From Azotimanducus chitobiosivorans (GTDB lineage Bacteria > Pseudomonadota > Gammaproteobacteria > Pseudomonadales > Azotimanducaceae), in the NCBI GenBank assembly GCA_965200235.1, contig OZ241339.1, positions 2,418,001 to 2,482,000 on the forward strand: a stretch of 64,000 nucleotides of DNA, read 5' to 3'. Each line of letters opens with the position of its first letter. The stretch's first letter is position 1. The notes under the pieces are model-generated. The model was given only the letters and a program-made list of their open reading frames with translations. It did no database searches and was not told the origin of the DNA. The position numbers were made by a program, and so were the translations under genes. This document shows positions 1-8,251 of this stretch, in pieces.

Positions 1-809
1 ACATCAAACGGCGGTTTGAGGTCTCTCGGCTTGGTGAAGGCAAAGCGCAGCTTCATGCGCGATGCGGTGATAGGTGCCATTGTTCCCATCAACACTGTCT
101 TGAAGGCGCGATCAAAGACCTGCGAGCTCACGCCCGGCCCCCAGTTGCAACTGATCATATGGGACTCTTCGGTTTTCTCCATATCGATGTTGCCTTGGTC
201 GTCGATTTTCGTCATCTTGGTGACCATTTCGGTGATGCGCTTTTGACCTGCGAGTTCGATCTTCGCGTTCGGCATGTGCTTGGCGCTGTGGACATAGACG
301 AAGTGCGCAATGTCCACGGCATTTTCGCCCATCTCCTGAATGGGCGAGTTGACTTCCCATTCGTAGGTTTCAAGCTCGCTCCAATCCGGGTCCGAGAACT
401 CAGGGATGTCTTCGAGATCAAAGGTGGGCGCGATGCGCCTCGGGTGATACCACGCGAAAATCATCTGATTGCGCTCCTGCACCGGATAGCTGTGCAGGCA
501 GGCGCGCCCGCGCGCCTTCGGCGGAATGGCCTTGGCATACGGGATGTCCTTGACGACGCCTTCGCCGTCGAGTTGCCATGCGTGGAACGGACACGCAATG
601 TGTTCGCCAACGACCTCGCCGCCGTGCCCGAGGTGCGCACCAAGGTGCGGACAGAAGGCCTCCAAGAACTTGGCCTCGCCGCTTTCCGTGCGAAACAGCA
701 CCTGATGGTCGTCAAACAGGGAAATGGGTTTCACATCGCCGACTTCAAGTTCCTTGCTGTAGGCGACAGGAAACCAGCCGAACGGGATGGGCAGATTGAC
801 TTCTTGCAT
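1..809 (-). CDS. Rieske [2Fe-2S] oxygenase, large subunit (3' end outside window)
   Basis: Reading down from ATG at 809 gives an open frame that runs off the window edge, so only about 269 N-terminal residues are seen. A Rieske domain is visible with C53-x-H55 and C73-x2-H76, followed by the mononuclear iron site D166-x2-H169-x4-H174, the arrangement of ring-hydroxylating oxygenases of the KshA group. Such enzymes hydroxylate alicyclic or steroid substrates using electrons from a separate reductase. The N-terminal region closely resembles the second Rieske protein at 27862-28998, so the two are paralogues. It sits 21 bp downstream of an SDR gene on the same strand and is probably in one operon. 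The substrate cannot be read from sequence. Confidence 0.85.
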   Translation of the reverse strand, partial: MQEVNLPIPFGWFPVAYSKELEVGDVKPISLFDDHQVLFRTESGEAKFLEAFCPHLGAHLGHGGEVVGEHIACPFHAWQLDGEGVVKDIPYAKAIPPKARGRACLHSYPVQERNQMIFAWYHPRRIAPTFDLEDIPEFSDPDWSELETYEWEVNSPIQEMGENAVDIAHFVYVHSAKHMPNAKIELAGQKRITEMVTKMTKIDDQGNIDMEKTEESHMISCNWGPGVSSQVFDRAFKTVLMGTMAPITASRMKLRFAFTKPRDLKPPFD

Positions 810-830
810 GGCAGTTTCTCCTCGTGCTGA

Positions 831-1709
831 CTACCCGAGCGTGGGAATCGGAAATTCGCTCTGATTCAGAATCGAATCAAACCGTGCTTTGATTTTTTCT
901 TTCGTGTCCGGGTTCATGGGCGCGATCCAGAACTGGTCGTTGCGCACACCGTCAATCGCGCTTTGCGCGACTTCGTCGGGATGCGTCAAGCGCAGTTCGT
1001 GCCCCATGAATTCCATGATCTTGCGCAGGTCTTCGGCTGTGCGAATACCTGTGTCCGGTGCGCCTTCAGGCTTCTCGAACTCCTCGGGGCGCACGCGATC
1101 GGAATCGAAGATGCCGGTATCGACGATGTGCGGTCCCGGAAAGAGCAGATGGACCTTGACCGGGCTTTGCTGCGTGCGCGTCTGAATGTGCAGCGCTTCG
1201 GTCACCACCGCCACCGCCGCTTTGGTCGCAGAGTAGATCGGCTGTTCGGGATAGACGATGAAGGCGCCGTTGCCGGAACTCGTGGCAATGAAATGCGCTT
1301 CTTCGCCTTGCGCCGTGAGTCGCGGCATGAAGGCGTTGATCGCGTTGAGCGGCCCCCAAAAGTTGACGCCGAAGGTCCACTGCCAGTCGTGCGGCGAGTA
1401 GTCCCAGAGATTGCCCGCTTCGCCCGCCGAGACGCCGGCGTTCGCAAACACCAGATGCGCACCGCCGAGCTCATCGAATGCCCTTGATGCGAGGGCTTGG
1501 ACGCTCTCTGGCTTGGACACATCGCAATACTGCGTGTGGCTGTCGATGTGCTGTTCGCCAAGATATGTTTGGACGCGCTCAAGTCCGTCCGCATCGACAT
1601 CGGCGACTAGAACGCGCGCGCCTTGCGCGCCCAAGGCGAAGGCAAGCGAGCGACCGACGCCGCTTGCGCCGCCGGTGATGACCGCGAGCTTGCCTGTGAA
1701 GTCCTGCAT
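831..1709 (-). CDS. Short-chain dehydrogenase/reductase (SDR)
   Basis: This 292-residue classical SDR oxidises or reduces an alcohol/ketone with NAD(P). The cofactor motif TGGASGVG lies at about residues 12-19, ANAG follows at the end of beta-4, and the catalytic YSATK motif is present. The acidic residue after beta-2 (VADVDAD) favours NAD over NADP. The C-terminal extension of about 40 residues beyond the core is longer than in minimal SDRs. It lies between the ADC-family gene and the Rieske gene, all on the minus strand with gaps of 13 and 21 bp, so an operon is likely. It probably acts on the product or precursor of the oxygenase; the actual substrate is unknown. Confidence 0.88.
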   Translation of the reverse strand: MQDFTGKLAVITGGASGVGRSLAFALGAQGARVLVADVDADGLERVQTYLGEQHIDSHTQYCDVSKPESVQALASRAFDELGGAHLVFANAGVSAGEAGNLWDYSPHDWQWTFGVNFWGPLNAINAFMPRLTAQGEEAHFIATSSGNGAFIVYPEQPIYSATKAAVAVVTEALHIQTRTQQSPVKVHLLFPGPHIVDTGIFDSDRVRPEEFEKPEGAPDTGIRTAEDLRKIMEFMGHELRLTHPDEVAQSAIDGVRNDQFWIAPMNPDTKEKIKARFDSILNQSEFPIPTLG

Positions 1710-1722
1710 GGGCTTGCGTCTC

Positions 1723-2472
1723 TTACGCGGCTATCGGGAATCGTGTGCCGCCGATGGTACTGGCGAACGGCCAGAAACCTTCGCCGTCGAGTTCGCCAGC
1801 AAAGTTGATCTCGCGTTCGAGATGCTCAGGCGTCCACAGATAGGCTTCGACCTGCTCGCGCAGCGGCAGGCGCTCGGCGAGCGGGTCGGTCGCAGAATCG
1901 CGCAGCACAAGGCTGCCGGAAAGGTCTTGGCGATAGGCGGTGCGGTACTTCGCGCGCACGCGCACCACATGCGGCGGGAAGTCGTAGCTGTTCGGCATCA
2001 TGGTCACGCTGCGCGCGACCTTCACCCACCATTCGTTGACCTCGAAGGTCTCGCCGGAAGGCCCTTCGCCGCTGACATCGCCGCTGAACTCGGCGAAGGT
2101 GTGACCGGCGTGGCGCACGCTCGCTTCGACATGATCCATCATGCGGAAGTAGCGGATATCCGCGAGATACTTGGGCTGCCCCCAATGCTCGCGGCTGACA
2201 TAGACGGCTGATTCCTGATCGATGGCGTAGCCGAGCGCATACTCGCCCGCCATGCCTTGGTAATCGGCAGCGGCAGTCATGACAAGCCCGAACTCGGGCT
2301 CGTTCATCACCGGAAAGGAGTAGAAGGTGAGAAATACCTTGGGGTCCGCGCCCGGCGTCAAACCCGGCGGCAGGAGCTTCGCAATTGCATCGCTGTCTGT
2401 CCGGTAGGTAATCTTGAGCATGGGTACGTTTACAATGTCGCCTGGATTGCCCTGCGGTGGAGTTGCTGACAT
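1723..2472 (-). CDS. Acetoacetate decarboxylase (ADC) family protein
   Basis: This 249-residue protein has the ADC fold. The Schiff-base lysine region is recognisable as WGQPKYLADI (K101), matching the conserved lysine segment of the family. I chose ATG at 2472 rather than the upstream in-frame ATG at 2490 because GAGGGG sits 6 bases before it. ADC-family members include true decarboxylases but also aldolase/dehydratase-like enzymes acting on 2- or 3-keto acids, so the reaction is open. It is the first gene of the minus-strand operon with the SDR and Rieske genes and is divergent from a TetR regulator, which probably controls it. Confidence 0.82.
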   Translation of the reverse strand: MSATPPQGNPGDIVNVPMLKITYRTDSDAIAKLLPPGLTPGADPKVFLTFYSFPVMNEPEFGLVMTAAADYQGMAGEYALGYAIDQESAVYVSREHWGQPKYLADIRYFRMMDHVEASVRHAGHTFAEFSGDVSGEGPSGETFEVNEWWVKVARSVTMMPNSYDFPPHVVRVRAKYRTAYRQDLSGSLVLRDSATDPLAERLPLREQVEAYLWTPEHLEREINFAGELDGEGFWPFASTIGGTRFPIAA

Positions 2473-2566
2473 GGAAGCCCCTCGAATCATTTTGATAGAG
2501 ACATACTATGCCTAGTTGTTCCATTTGTCTATAGTTTTGAGATAGTTTTTTTTATATTGTTTCAAC
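2473..2566. promoter_or_regulatory. Divergent promoter region with imperfect inverted repeat
   Basis: The 94 bp between the ADC-family gene and the TetR gene are AT-rich compared with the flanks. An imperfect inverted repeat is visible: TAGAGACA near 2495 pairs with TGTCTATA about 22 bases downstream (7 of 8 positions). CTAT/ATAG elements and a T-run lie beside it. The position fits an operator through which the TetR protein would control both directions. No experimental support. Confidence 0.4.
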
Positions 2567-3172
2567 ATGGCGTTTTCGAGCACTGCAGAAACCCCGCAAA
2601 GGTCGGAGAACACCCGCCACGCCATCTTGGATGCGGCTGTCAGCCTGTACCACGCGCAAGGCGTCGCGCAAACCACGGCAAGCGCGATCATTGCTGCATC
2701 AGGCGTTGGGCGCGCCACCTTCTATCGACACTTCGCAGACCAGGACGATGTGCTCAACCAAGCACTGAAGCGAGATTTCGAGTCCATGTTGGATGCTTTT
2801 GAAGCGCAGCGTTTCGACCACCGAACACTCGAAACGCAGATAATTGACGATGTGGCCTGGTTCCTGCGCCAACTGCAAGCGAAGCCCGCGCTGTCGCTGA
2901 TTTTTGGACGGCAGCGCGATCAGTTCCTGCCGCGTATCAACGCCACGCTCAACGAGTTTCGCAAGGCCGCGCAGATCTACGTCCTGCCAATTTTTGAGCG
3001 CGCCAGAAAAGAAGGCCGCATCCGGGAGGGCGTGACCGTCGAGACCTATGTGGATTGGGTGGCGTTCGTCGCCACATCCTTGCAGGTGGTCGATGCGCCC
3101 TTCTCACAGGATGACTTCAAGCTGCGCGACGCCTTGCGGCATTTCCTGCTGCCGTCGCTCATTCGTGATTAG
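2567..3172 (+). CDS. TetR/AcrR family transcriptional regulator
   Basis: This 201-residue protein starts with a TetR DNA-binding domain: residues 12-60 contain a helix-turn-helix ending in the hallmark GVGRATFYRHFADQDDV. The C-terminal ligand-binding domain is variable and gives no clue to the inducer. Transcribed away from the ADC/SDR/Rieske operon across a 94-bp intergenic region, it is probably its local repressor, responding to a substrate or CoA thioester. Its stop overlaps the stop of the convergent dehydrogenase gene by 4 bp. Confidence 0.9.
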   Translation: MAFSSTAETPQRSENTRHAILDAAVSLYHAQGVAQTTASAIIAASGVGRATFYRHFADQDDVLNQALKRDFESMLDAFEAQRFDHRTLETQIIDDVAWFLRQLQAKPALSLIFGRQRDQFLPRINATLNEFRKAAQIYVLPIFERARKEGRIREGVTVETYVDWVAFVATSLQVVDAPFSQDDFKLRDALRHFLLPSLIRD

Positions 3173-4041
3173 GGACTCGACTCGTCGGTCGCGAGAAAGA
3201 CGCGCTCGATGCGCTCGATCAAGAATTCCGCCGTTGGCAGCCGCACGCTTCTATCTTCTGCGGTTGCCAAGGCACATGCGAGATCCTTCTTCGCCAATTG
3301 CCCCAAGGGGCCGAACAAGGCGCGCAGCTCGGTTTCGCTCGCCGTTCGCGCCATGGCGTTTCGTCCGGATACGAACATGTGCATCTGCTCGTTGACCACG
3401 CCGTTTGAGAGGCCGACCTCGCGCAAGGTCTCCATGCTCAGCCCGCAGGCTTCAGCAAGTCGCGTCGCCTCCGCCATGAGCACAAACTCGCCGTACTGCA
3501 TGAAGTTGTTGGCGAGTTTCAGCGCGATGCCGGTGCCGACGGGCCCTGCGTGGACAATCTTCTCGGCGGAGGTTTCGAATACCGGCCGGCAGCGTTCTAG
3601 GATGTCGGTATCGGCGCCGACCATGTAACAGAGCGTTCCCGCTGCGGCCTTGTGTGTGCCGCCCGTGATCGGCGCATCGATCAAGTAGAGGCCCCGCTCG
3701 TTCGCCGCCTTCGCCCAACGCACGATATCCGCTTGCGAGACCGTGCTGTGAATCGCCACAACCGTGTCCGGAGAAGCATTCTCGAAGAGTCCGTCCTCAC
3801 CGCTGAGCACAGCCTCCACCTCAGTGCGATCGCGGACGCACACCCCGATGTGGGAGCAAGCGCGTGCAATTTCCGCCGCACTGTCGCGCGGGAAGGCGCC
3901 TGCGTCTGCAAGCTCGTCCATTGCAGGCCGATGCAGATCGTAGACATGTGCGGCTAAGCCGGCACTCACAAGCCGAAGCGCGCACGGCTTGCCGATCATG
4001 CCAAGGCCAATGTAGCCGACATGACTATTCGGCATGTTCAT
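3169..4041 (-). CDS. NAD(P)-dependent oxidoreductase, 3-hydroxyisobutyrate dehydrogenase family
   Basis: This 290-residue protein has an N-terminal Rossmann domain with YIGLGMIGKP and the family substrate motif APITGGTHKAAAGTL around residues 120-135. The conserved catalytic lysine segment KLANN follows near residue 175, then an all-helical C-terminal domain. Members oxidise beta-hydroxyacids such as 3-hydroxyisobutyrate or tartronate semialdehyde; specificity cannot be assigned. The start overlaps the stop of the upstream epimerase-like gene (ATGA), so the two are translationally coupled. The 3' end overlaps the convergent TetR gene by 4 bp. Confidence 0.88.
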   Translation of the reverse strand: MNMPNSHVGYIGLGMIGKPCALRLVSAGLAAHVYDLHRPAMDELADAGAFPRDSAAEIARACSHIGVCVRDRTEVEAVLSGEDGLFENASPDTVVAIHSTVSQADIVRWAKAANERGLYLIDAPITGGTHKAAAGTLCYMVGADTDILERCRPVFETSAEKIVHAGPVGTGIALKLANNFMQYGEFVLMAEATRLAEACGLSMETLREVGLSNGVVNEQMHMFVSGRNAMARTASETELRALFGPLGQLAKKDLACALATAEDRSVRLPTAEFLIERIERVFLATDESSP

Positions 4042-5045
4042 TCTGCTCTCATGACCATGAGCCAGCGAACAGTATCCCGCAAAGTCTCCGCGCTGCTGCG
4101 AAACTCGATCCCTGTTCTGTCCAAGACGCGATTTGACGACGCACGATTCGCTTGTGTCATGACCGCCATGGCCTCCGCCGATATGGCCGTCTCGAAGGGA
4201 TGCACGCGCCTGTAAACGTCAAGAACGCGGCCAAGCCCTCGCATGAACGGCCCCGGCAGCCTCGGATGTGCGATCTTGTGACCGCATACTGTTTGCAGCA
4301 AGGCGTGAAATTGACTCCATTCGTGATAGTGTCCGGCTACGATGTAGCGCGCATCTTCAGGATCGCCCAAGTGGGGATTCTCCAACAGATGACAATGAAT
4401 CAAGGCGAGGTCGCGAGCATCGACCACTTGAATGCCCGAACTCGTGCGCGGCACTGACTTCACCCAGGCTCTCAGTGCCCTGTTGCTCTCACTCAAGCCC
4501 GGATCGTCAGGGCCGACGACGACGCCCGGGTAACTGATTTGAACGGGCGCGCCTTGCGCCTGAAGGCGGCGCACCTGCAACTCGCCGTCGCGCTTCGAGC
4601 GCACGTAGGCGCTCGTCAAGCTGCCGAGCGGCGACGTCTCGTCAGTCTCGTCCGCCCTCGCATTGACAGAAATGCGATTGAAGAAAATGCTCGTGCTGGA
4701 GACCCATAGGATATTCCGGATGCCAGCCTTGACCGCCGTGCCGATGACCGCATCAATGCTCCGCGTGTTGTCTGTGTAGACCTCTTTCGCAAGGATCGGT
4801 GAGAGTTCCAAGCGCACTGCGGCATGAACCACGGCATCGCAACCTTCAAGTGCCGACGCGACAGCTTGTGTGTCGGTCATGTCAGCGACCACGCAGTCAA
4901 GCGATGCGAACCCGTGCGGGTCGAAATAATGCCGCGCCTTGGCTTCGCTTCGCACCAGCAGCCGAACATCGTGGCCCGCGAGAAGCAGCGCGAGCGCGGT
5001 GTGCCCGCCCACCAGCCCTGTCGCTCCGGTCACGAAGACCCTCAT
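4038..5045 (-). CDS. NAD-dependent epimerase/dehydratase family protein (extended SDR)
   Basis: This 335-residue extended SDR starts VTGATGLVGGH, the TGxxGxxG cofactor loop. SSTSIFF supplies the serine region and YVRSK the YxxxK catalytic pair. This subgroup includes 3-beta-hydroxysteroid dehydrogenase/isomerases and dihydroflavonol-type reductases. Given the steroid genes elsewhere in the window, a hydroxysteroid role is possible but is inference only. It is upstream of and overlaps (4 bp) the hydroxyisobutyrate-dehydrogenase-like gene. It is divergent from the membrane hydroxylase at 5156. Confidence 0.82.
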   Translation of the reverse strand: MRVFVTGATGLVGGHTALALLLAGHDVRLLVRSEAKARHYFDPHGFASLDCVVADMTDTQAVASALEGCDAVVHAAVRLELSPILAKEVYTDNTRSIDAVIGTAVKAGIRNILWVSSTSIFFNRISVNARADETDETSPLGSLTSAYVRSKRDGELQVRRLQAQGAPVQISYPGVVVGPDDPGLSESNRALRAWVKSVPRTSSGIQVVDARDLALIHCHLLENPHLGDPEDARYIVAGHYHEWSQFHALLQTVCGHKIAHPRLPGPFMRGLGRVLDVYRRVHPFETAISAEAMAVMTQANRASSNRVLDRTGIEFRSSAETLRDTVRWLMVMRAE

Positions 5046-5087
5046 CGATCCACCTCAAACATCTCCCTTCAACATCTCGCGCAGGAA

Positions 5088-5116
5088 TTGACGAAACAAC
5101 CTTCAGCCCTTAGTTT
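5088..5116 (+). promoter_or_regulatory. Candidate sigma-70-type promoter for the membrane hydroxylase
   Basis: TTGACG at 5088-5093 and TAGTTT at 5111-5116 are separated by 17 bases. The -10 element ends 39 bases before the start codon of the membrane hydroxylase. The match is good for -35 and moderate for -10. Nothing else is apparent in the 110-bp gap. Confidence 0.4.
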
Positions 5117-5155
5117 ATCGCTCCCAAGAGACACTCGTGCGCCAAAAAGCCAACC

Positions 5156-5926
5156 ATGACGCAATGGATCGAATACTACGACTGGCTCGCCGCGCTGGCG
5201 ACCGTGGCCGTCACCCTCGGCATCATCGGCATCGGCAGGGCGTTCTTCTTTCGAGTTCCCGCCATCCGTGACGCCGTGCGAAAGGATGCCGAGCAGAATC
5301 ACGAAAAGCAAACCCACAAGGACAAGTTTTATCGTGGGCGCGTGCGAACAACCCGGAGTATCGGCATCTGGCTGAACCTTGCCTTTGCAGTGCTGGTATT
5401 GCCATTCATTGCGACGCTCGCTCCGCAGTCAGTTGGCAAGGTCGTGCTTGACATGCTGCTCATTCTCCTCGTCTACGACTTCCTCTACTACCTGATGCAC
5501 AGGTTTGTCTTTCACGGCATCGGTTTCTTTCGGAAGGTGCATGGCGTGCATCATATGGCGCGCAGCCGCGTCAGTTCGGTGGACGCCTATCTTCTGCATC
5601 CCATTGAGATGCTCATGGGGCTTGCGCTCTACTACTTGGTGACCACTGGACTTGTCCTCGCGACTGGTGAGCGCCTGCAAGTGACGACGCTCGCGTTCGG
5701 CTATGCGGTCTACACCCAGCTTAATATCGTCAACCACTGCCGCGTTGATCTTGATCGGTTTCCGTGGAAAACCCTCAACTGGGTCGCCATGAAACACGAT
5801 GCCCACCACCTGAGCATGAGCCACGGCAACTACGCCACCATCACGCTGCTGTTCGACTGGCTGTTCGGAACGCTCGAAGTGCATCCGCGGGAAGGTCCGG
5901 GAGGTGCCGCGCTAGGCGGGCGCTGA
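5156..5926 (+). CDS. Membrane fatty acid hydroxylase / sterol desaturase superfamily protein
   Basis: This 256-residue integral membrane di-iron enzyme has the superfamily histidine clusters: HRFVFH near residue 120, VHGVHH near residue 130, and HDAHH near residue 220. Hydrophobic segments lie at about residues 10-30, 75-110 and 155-185. Members hydroxylate or desaturate lipids and sterols in the cytoplasmic membrane. In a steroid-degrading background a sterol or lipid substrate is plausible but unproven. It is divergent from the extended SDR. Its last 86 bp overlap, antisense, the 3' end of the AbiEi-like gene fragment. Confidence 0.85.
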   Translation: MTQWIEYYDWLAALATVAVTLGIIGIGRAFFFRVPAIRDAVRKDAEQNHEKQTHKDKFYRGRVRTTRSIGIWLNLAFAVLVLPFIATLAPQSVGKVVLDMLLILLVYDFLYYLMHRFVFHGIGFFRKVHGVHHMARSRVSSVDAYLLHPIEMLMGLALYYLVTTGLVLATGERLQVTTLAFGYAVYTQLNIVNHCRVDLDRFPWKTLNWVAMKHDAHHLSMSHGNYATITLLFDWLFGTLEVHPREGPGGAALGGR

Positions 5927-6496
5927 TGGCGGTTGCGATGGCGCTTGGATAGCAAAGCGCGTCAGTTAGGCACTCGAGCTTGGCCAAGTCAAACACCGAA
6001 CCGTCGAGTTCCGGCAAGCTCGAATACCGCCTGCCTTTGCGCGTGCCGAGGTAGAGCGTATCGAGCAGGGCTTTCTCCGCCGATGCGCGCAGGTAGGGCG
6101 GGTTCGTCTCGGACACCTCGATGCCGGAGCGCATCATCTCGGGCTTGATCTGATGAAACTCGTAGCGTCCGATTGGTGTTTCGAGCATTCTCCTGTGTCC
6201 TGTCGTTGCCACCTGAACCGCGGCTGGAATCTGCGAGAGCGCGCCCTGCATGTGCAAGGCAGACAAGAAAGAGACATACCCTCGCTCATTGCCGAGCAAA
6301 AGGCGCACCGCCTGATTGGGCGAGAACCGAGCGTGGACAAGCTGGCACCAGACGCCGCGAGTCACTTTGGTGATTGCATCTTCCGCTTCGAGACGCGCGA
6401 GTTTTCGCGATGCCGCGCTTATCGAAGGCCACAGAGAAAGGCAAATTCCCGCGTTGAGAACGCTGGATGGTCTTGGAGGAATTTGATGTGGTTCAT
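5841..6496 (-). pseudogene. AbiEi-type antitoxin (type IV TA family) with internal frameshift
   Basis: The downstream part (GTG at 6365 to stop at 5841) encodes the body of an AbiEi-family antitoxin/regulator, including GYVSFLSALHMQGAL and TPIGRYEFHQIKP. Upstream, a frame from ATG 6496 encodes a winged-helix start (FSTREFAFLCGL) but meets TAA near 6420. Adding one A to the AA of CGAAGG (about 6424-6425, plus strand) joins the two as LCGLSISAASRKLARLE, a complete recognition helix, giving about 218 residues. So there is a 1-base deletion or a sequencing error. An in-frame ATG at 6547 is an alternative start. No AbiEii toxin gene lies beside it, so it is an orphan or relic. Its 3' end overlaps the hydroxylase gene. 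Confidence 0.75.
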
Positions 6497-6558
6497 GCTG
6501 CGTCGAAGTCTGCTTGGCTTTACCTCGATCACTTTGCAGCTATGCATTATGAATTTCT

Positions 6559-6576
6559 ATTGACTCATGCGTCAAT
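6559..6576. promoter_or_regulatory. Palindromic operator overlapping a possible promoter
   Basis: The sequence ATTGAC-T-CATG-C-GTCAAT is an 18-bp palindrome broken only at two symmetric positions. It lies between the AbiEi-like fragment (minus) and hsdM (plus). TTGACT at 6560-6565 could be a -35 element with TACGTT 16 bases later. AbiEi antitoxins are known to autorepress at inverted repeats, so this may be the binding site; it could equally regulate the restriction operon. Confidence 0.45.
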
Positions 6577-6694
6577 TCAAATACGTTACTTTCAAACTTG
6601 TGGGATTCGGCGGCCGGTCGTTAGGCAACAAGCGCCGTTGCAACAATTCAACACTTGCTAAACTTCGCGTGAATAAAGATTCGTGCGTTGTCAG

Positions 6695-8251
6695 ATGGCC
6701 TTAAAGGGCGAACAAACCACTTCACCACTCGGCATAAACGAGTCAGAACTCTGGGCAACAGCCAATGCCCTGCGCGGTTCAATGGATGCCGCCGAGTACA
6801 AGCATGTCGTCCTCGGTCTGATTTTCCTCAAGTACATCTCGGATGCATTCGAAGCACGCCACGGGGCCGTGGCTCAAGCGTGGGGCGAAGAAGCCGCCGA
6901 AGACCCTGACGAATACACTGCCGAAAATATCTTTTGGGTGCCGCCAGAAGCGCGATGGGCATATCTGCAAGCGGATGCACGTCAACCCACGATCGGCCAG
7001 ACCGTGGACGAGGCTATGGCTCATGTCGAGCGTGACAACCCTGCGCTCAAGGATGTGCTGCCAAAGGACTATGCTCGTCCTGCCCTTGACAAGGTCCGCC
7101 TCGGGCAACTGATCGACATGGTGAGCAACATCCCTGTCGGCACTGATGAGGCCCGCGCCAACGATGTGCTCGGGCGAGTGTACGAATACTTCCTCGGGCA
7201 GTTCGCTGGCACCGAAGGCAAGAAAGGCGGCGAGTTCTACACGCCGCGCTGCGTCGTTCAACTGCTTGTCGAGATGCTTGAGCCGTATGCCGGGCGCGTC
7301 TACGACCCGTGCTGCGGGTCGTCCGGCATGTTTGTGCAGTCGGTTGCCTTCATTGATGCGCACGCGAGCGGCAACGGCAATGGCGGCAAGGCGCACGGTG
7401 ATATTTCAATCTATGGTCAGGAATCCAACTACACGACATGGCGTCTCGCGCGCATGAATCTTGCAATCCGCGGTATTGAGGGACAAGTCGCGCAGGGAGA
7501 CAGTTTCCACAATGATCGTCATCCAGACCTCAAGGCGGACTTCATTCTCGCCAACCCGCCGTTCAATGTGAAGAACTGGGGCGGTGAGCGCCTTGTGGAC
7601 GACAAGCGCTGGCAGTACGGCGTGCCACCGAAGGGGAACGCCAACTTCGCGTGGGTGCAGCATATCATTCATCATCTGGCGCCCGACGGAAGGGCAGGTT
7701 TCGTGCTGGCGAACGGCTCCATGTCGTCGAGCCAGTCGGGCGAGGGCGAGATTCGCAAGAGCCTTGTTGAGGCGGGCTTGGTGGACTGCATGGTCGCGCT
7801 GCCGGGGCAGCTGTTCTATTCCACGCAAATTCCGGCGTGCCTGTGGTTTATGGGGCGTGGCAAAGACCGAGCGCGACGAGGCGAAACCCTCTTCATTGAC
7901 GCACGTCAGCTCGGTAGCATGGTGGACCGCACGCATCGTGAACTCAGCGAGGACGACATCGCACGAATTGTCGTCACCTATCACCGCTGGCGGACAGGGT
8001 CGGAGGAGTACAACGATGAGCCGGGATTCTGCCGGAGCGTCGGTGTTGAAGAATTACGAGCGCACGATTGTGTGTTGACGCCAGGGCGCTATGTTGGCGC
8101 ACTGCCCGCCGAGGACGATGGTGAGCCGTTCACTGAGAAGATGCAGCGTCTTGTGGCGGAACTACGGAAACAGCAGGCTGAGGGATCGCGGCTCGATGCG
8201 GCGATTGGGAAGAATCTTGAGCGTCTTGGGTTCGGAATCGATCAAAAATGA
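6695..8251 (+). CDS. hsdM: Type I restriction-modification DNA methyltransferase subunit HsdM
   Basis: This 518-residue N6-adenine methyltransferase is the modification subunit of a type I system. The N-terminal helical domain (SELWATANALRGSMDAAEY) precedes FYTPR (about 181-185), SAM motif I DPCCGSSGMF (about 204-213) and catalytic motif IV NPPF (about 287-290). ATG at 6695 is preferred to GTG at 6683 because the extra residues match no conserved start; no clear ribosome site precedes either. It forms M2S1 with the HsdS-containing protein at 8666 and M2S1R2 with HsdR at 14447. It opens a co-directional train of about ten genes and overlaps the HEPN gene by 4 bp. Confidence 0.95.
   Translation: MALKGEQTTSPLGINESELWATANALRGSMDAAEYKHVVLGLIFLKYISDAFEARHGAVAQAWGEEAAEDPDEYTAENIFWVPPEARWAYLQADARQPTIGQTVDEAMAHVERDNPALKDVLPKDYARPALDKVRLGQLIDMVSNIPVGTDEARANDVLGRVYEYFLGQFAGTEGKKGGEFYTPRCVVQLLVEMLEPYAGRVYDPCCGSSGMFVQSVAFIDAHASGNGNGGKAHGDISIYGQESNYTTWRLARMNLAIRGIEGQVAQGDSFHNDRHPDLKADFILANPPFNVKNWGGERLVDDKRWQYGVPPKGNANFAWVQHIIHHLAPDGRAGFVLANGSMSSSQSGEGEIRKSLVEAGLVDCMVALPGQLFYSTQIPACLWFMGRGKDRARRGETLFIDARQLGSMVDRTHRELSEDDIARIVVTYHRWRTGSEEYNDEPGFCRSVGVEELRAHDCVLTPGRYVGALPAEDDGEPFTEKMQRLVAELRKQQAEGSRLDAAIGKNLERLGFGIDQK

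Noticed and set aside
5841..6496. Complete AbiE toxin-antitoxin pair
   Set aside because: No nucleotidyltransferase toxin (AbiEii) follows; the only nucleotidyltransferase domain nearby is the MntA-type domain fused to HsdS, whose partner is the HEPN gene.
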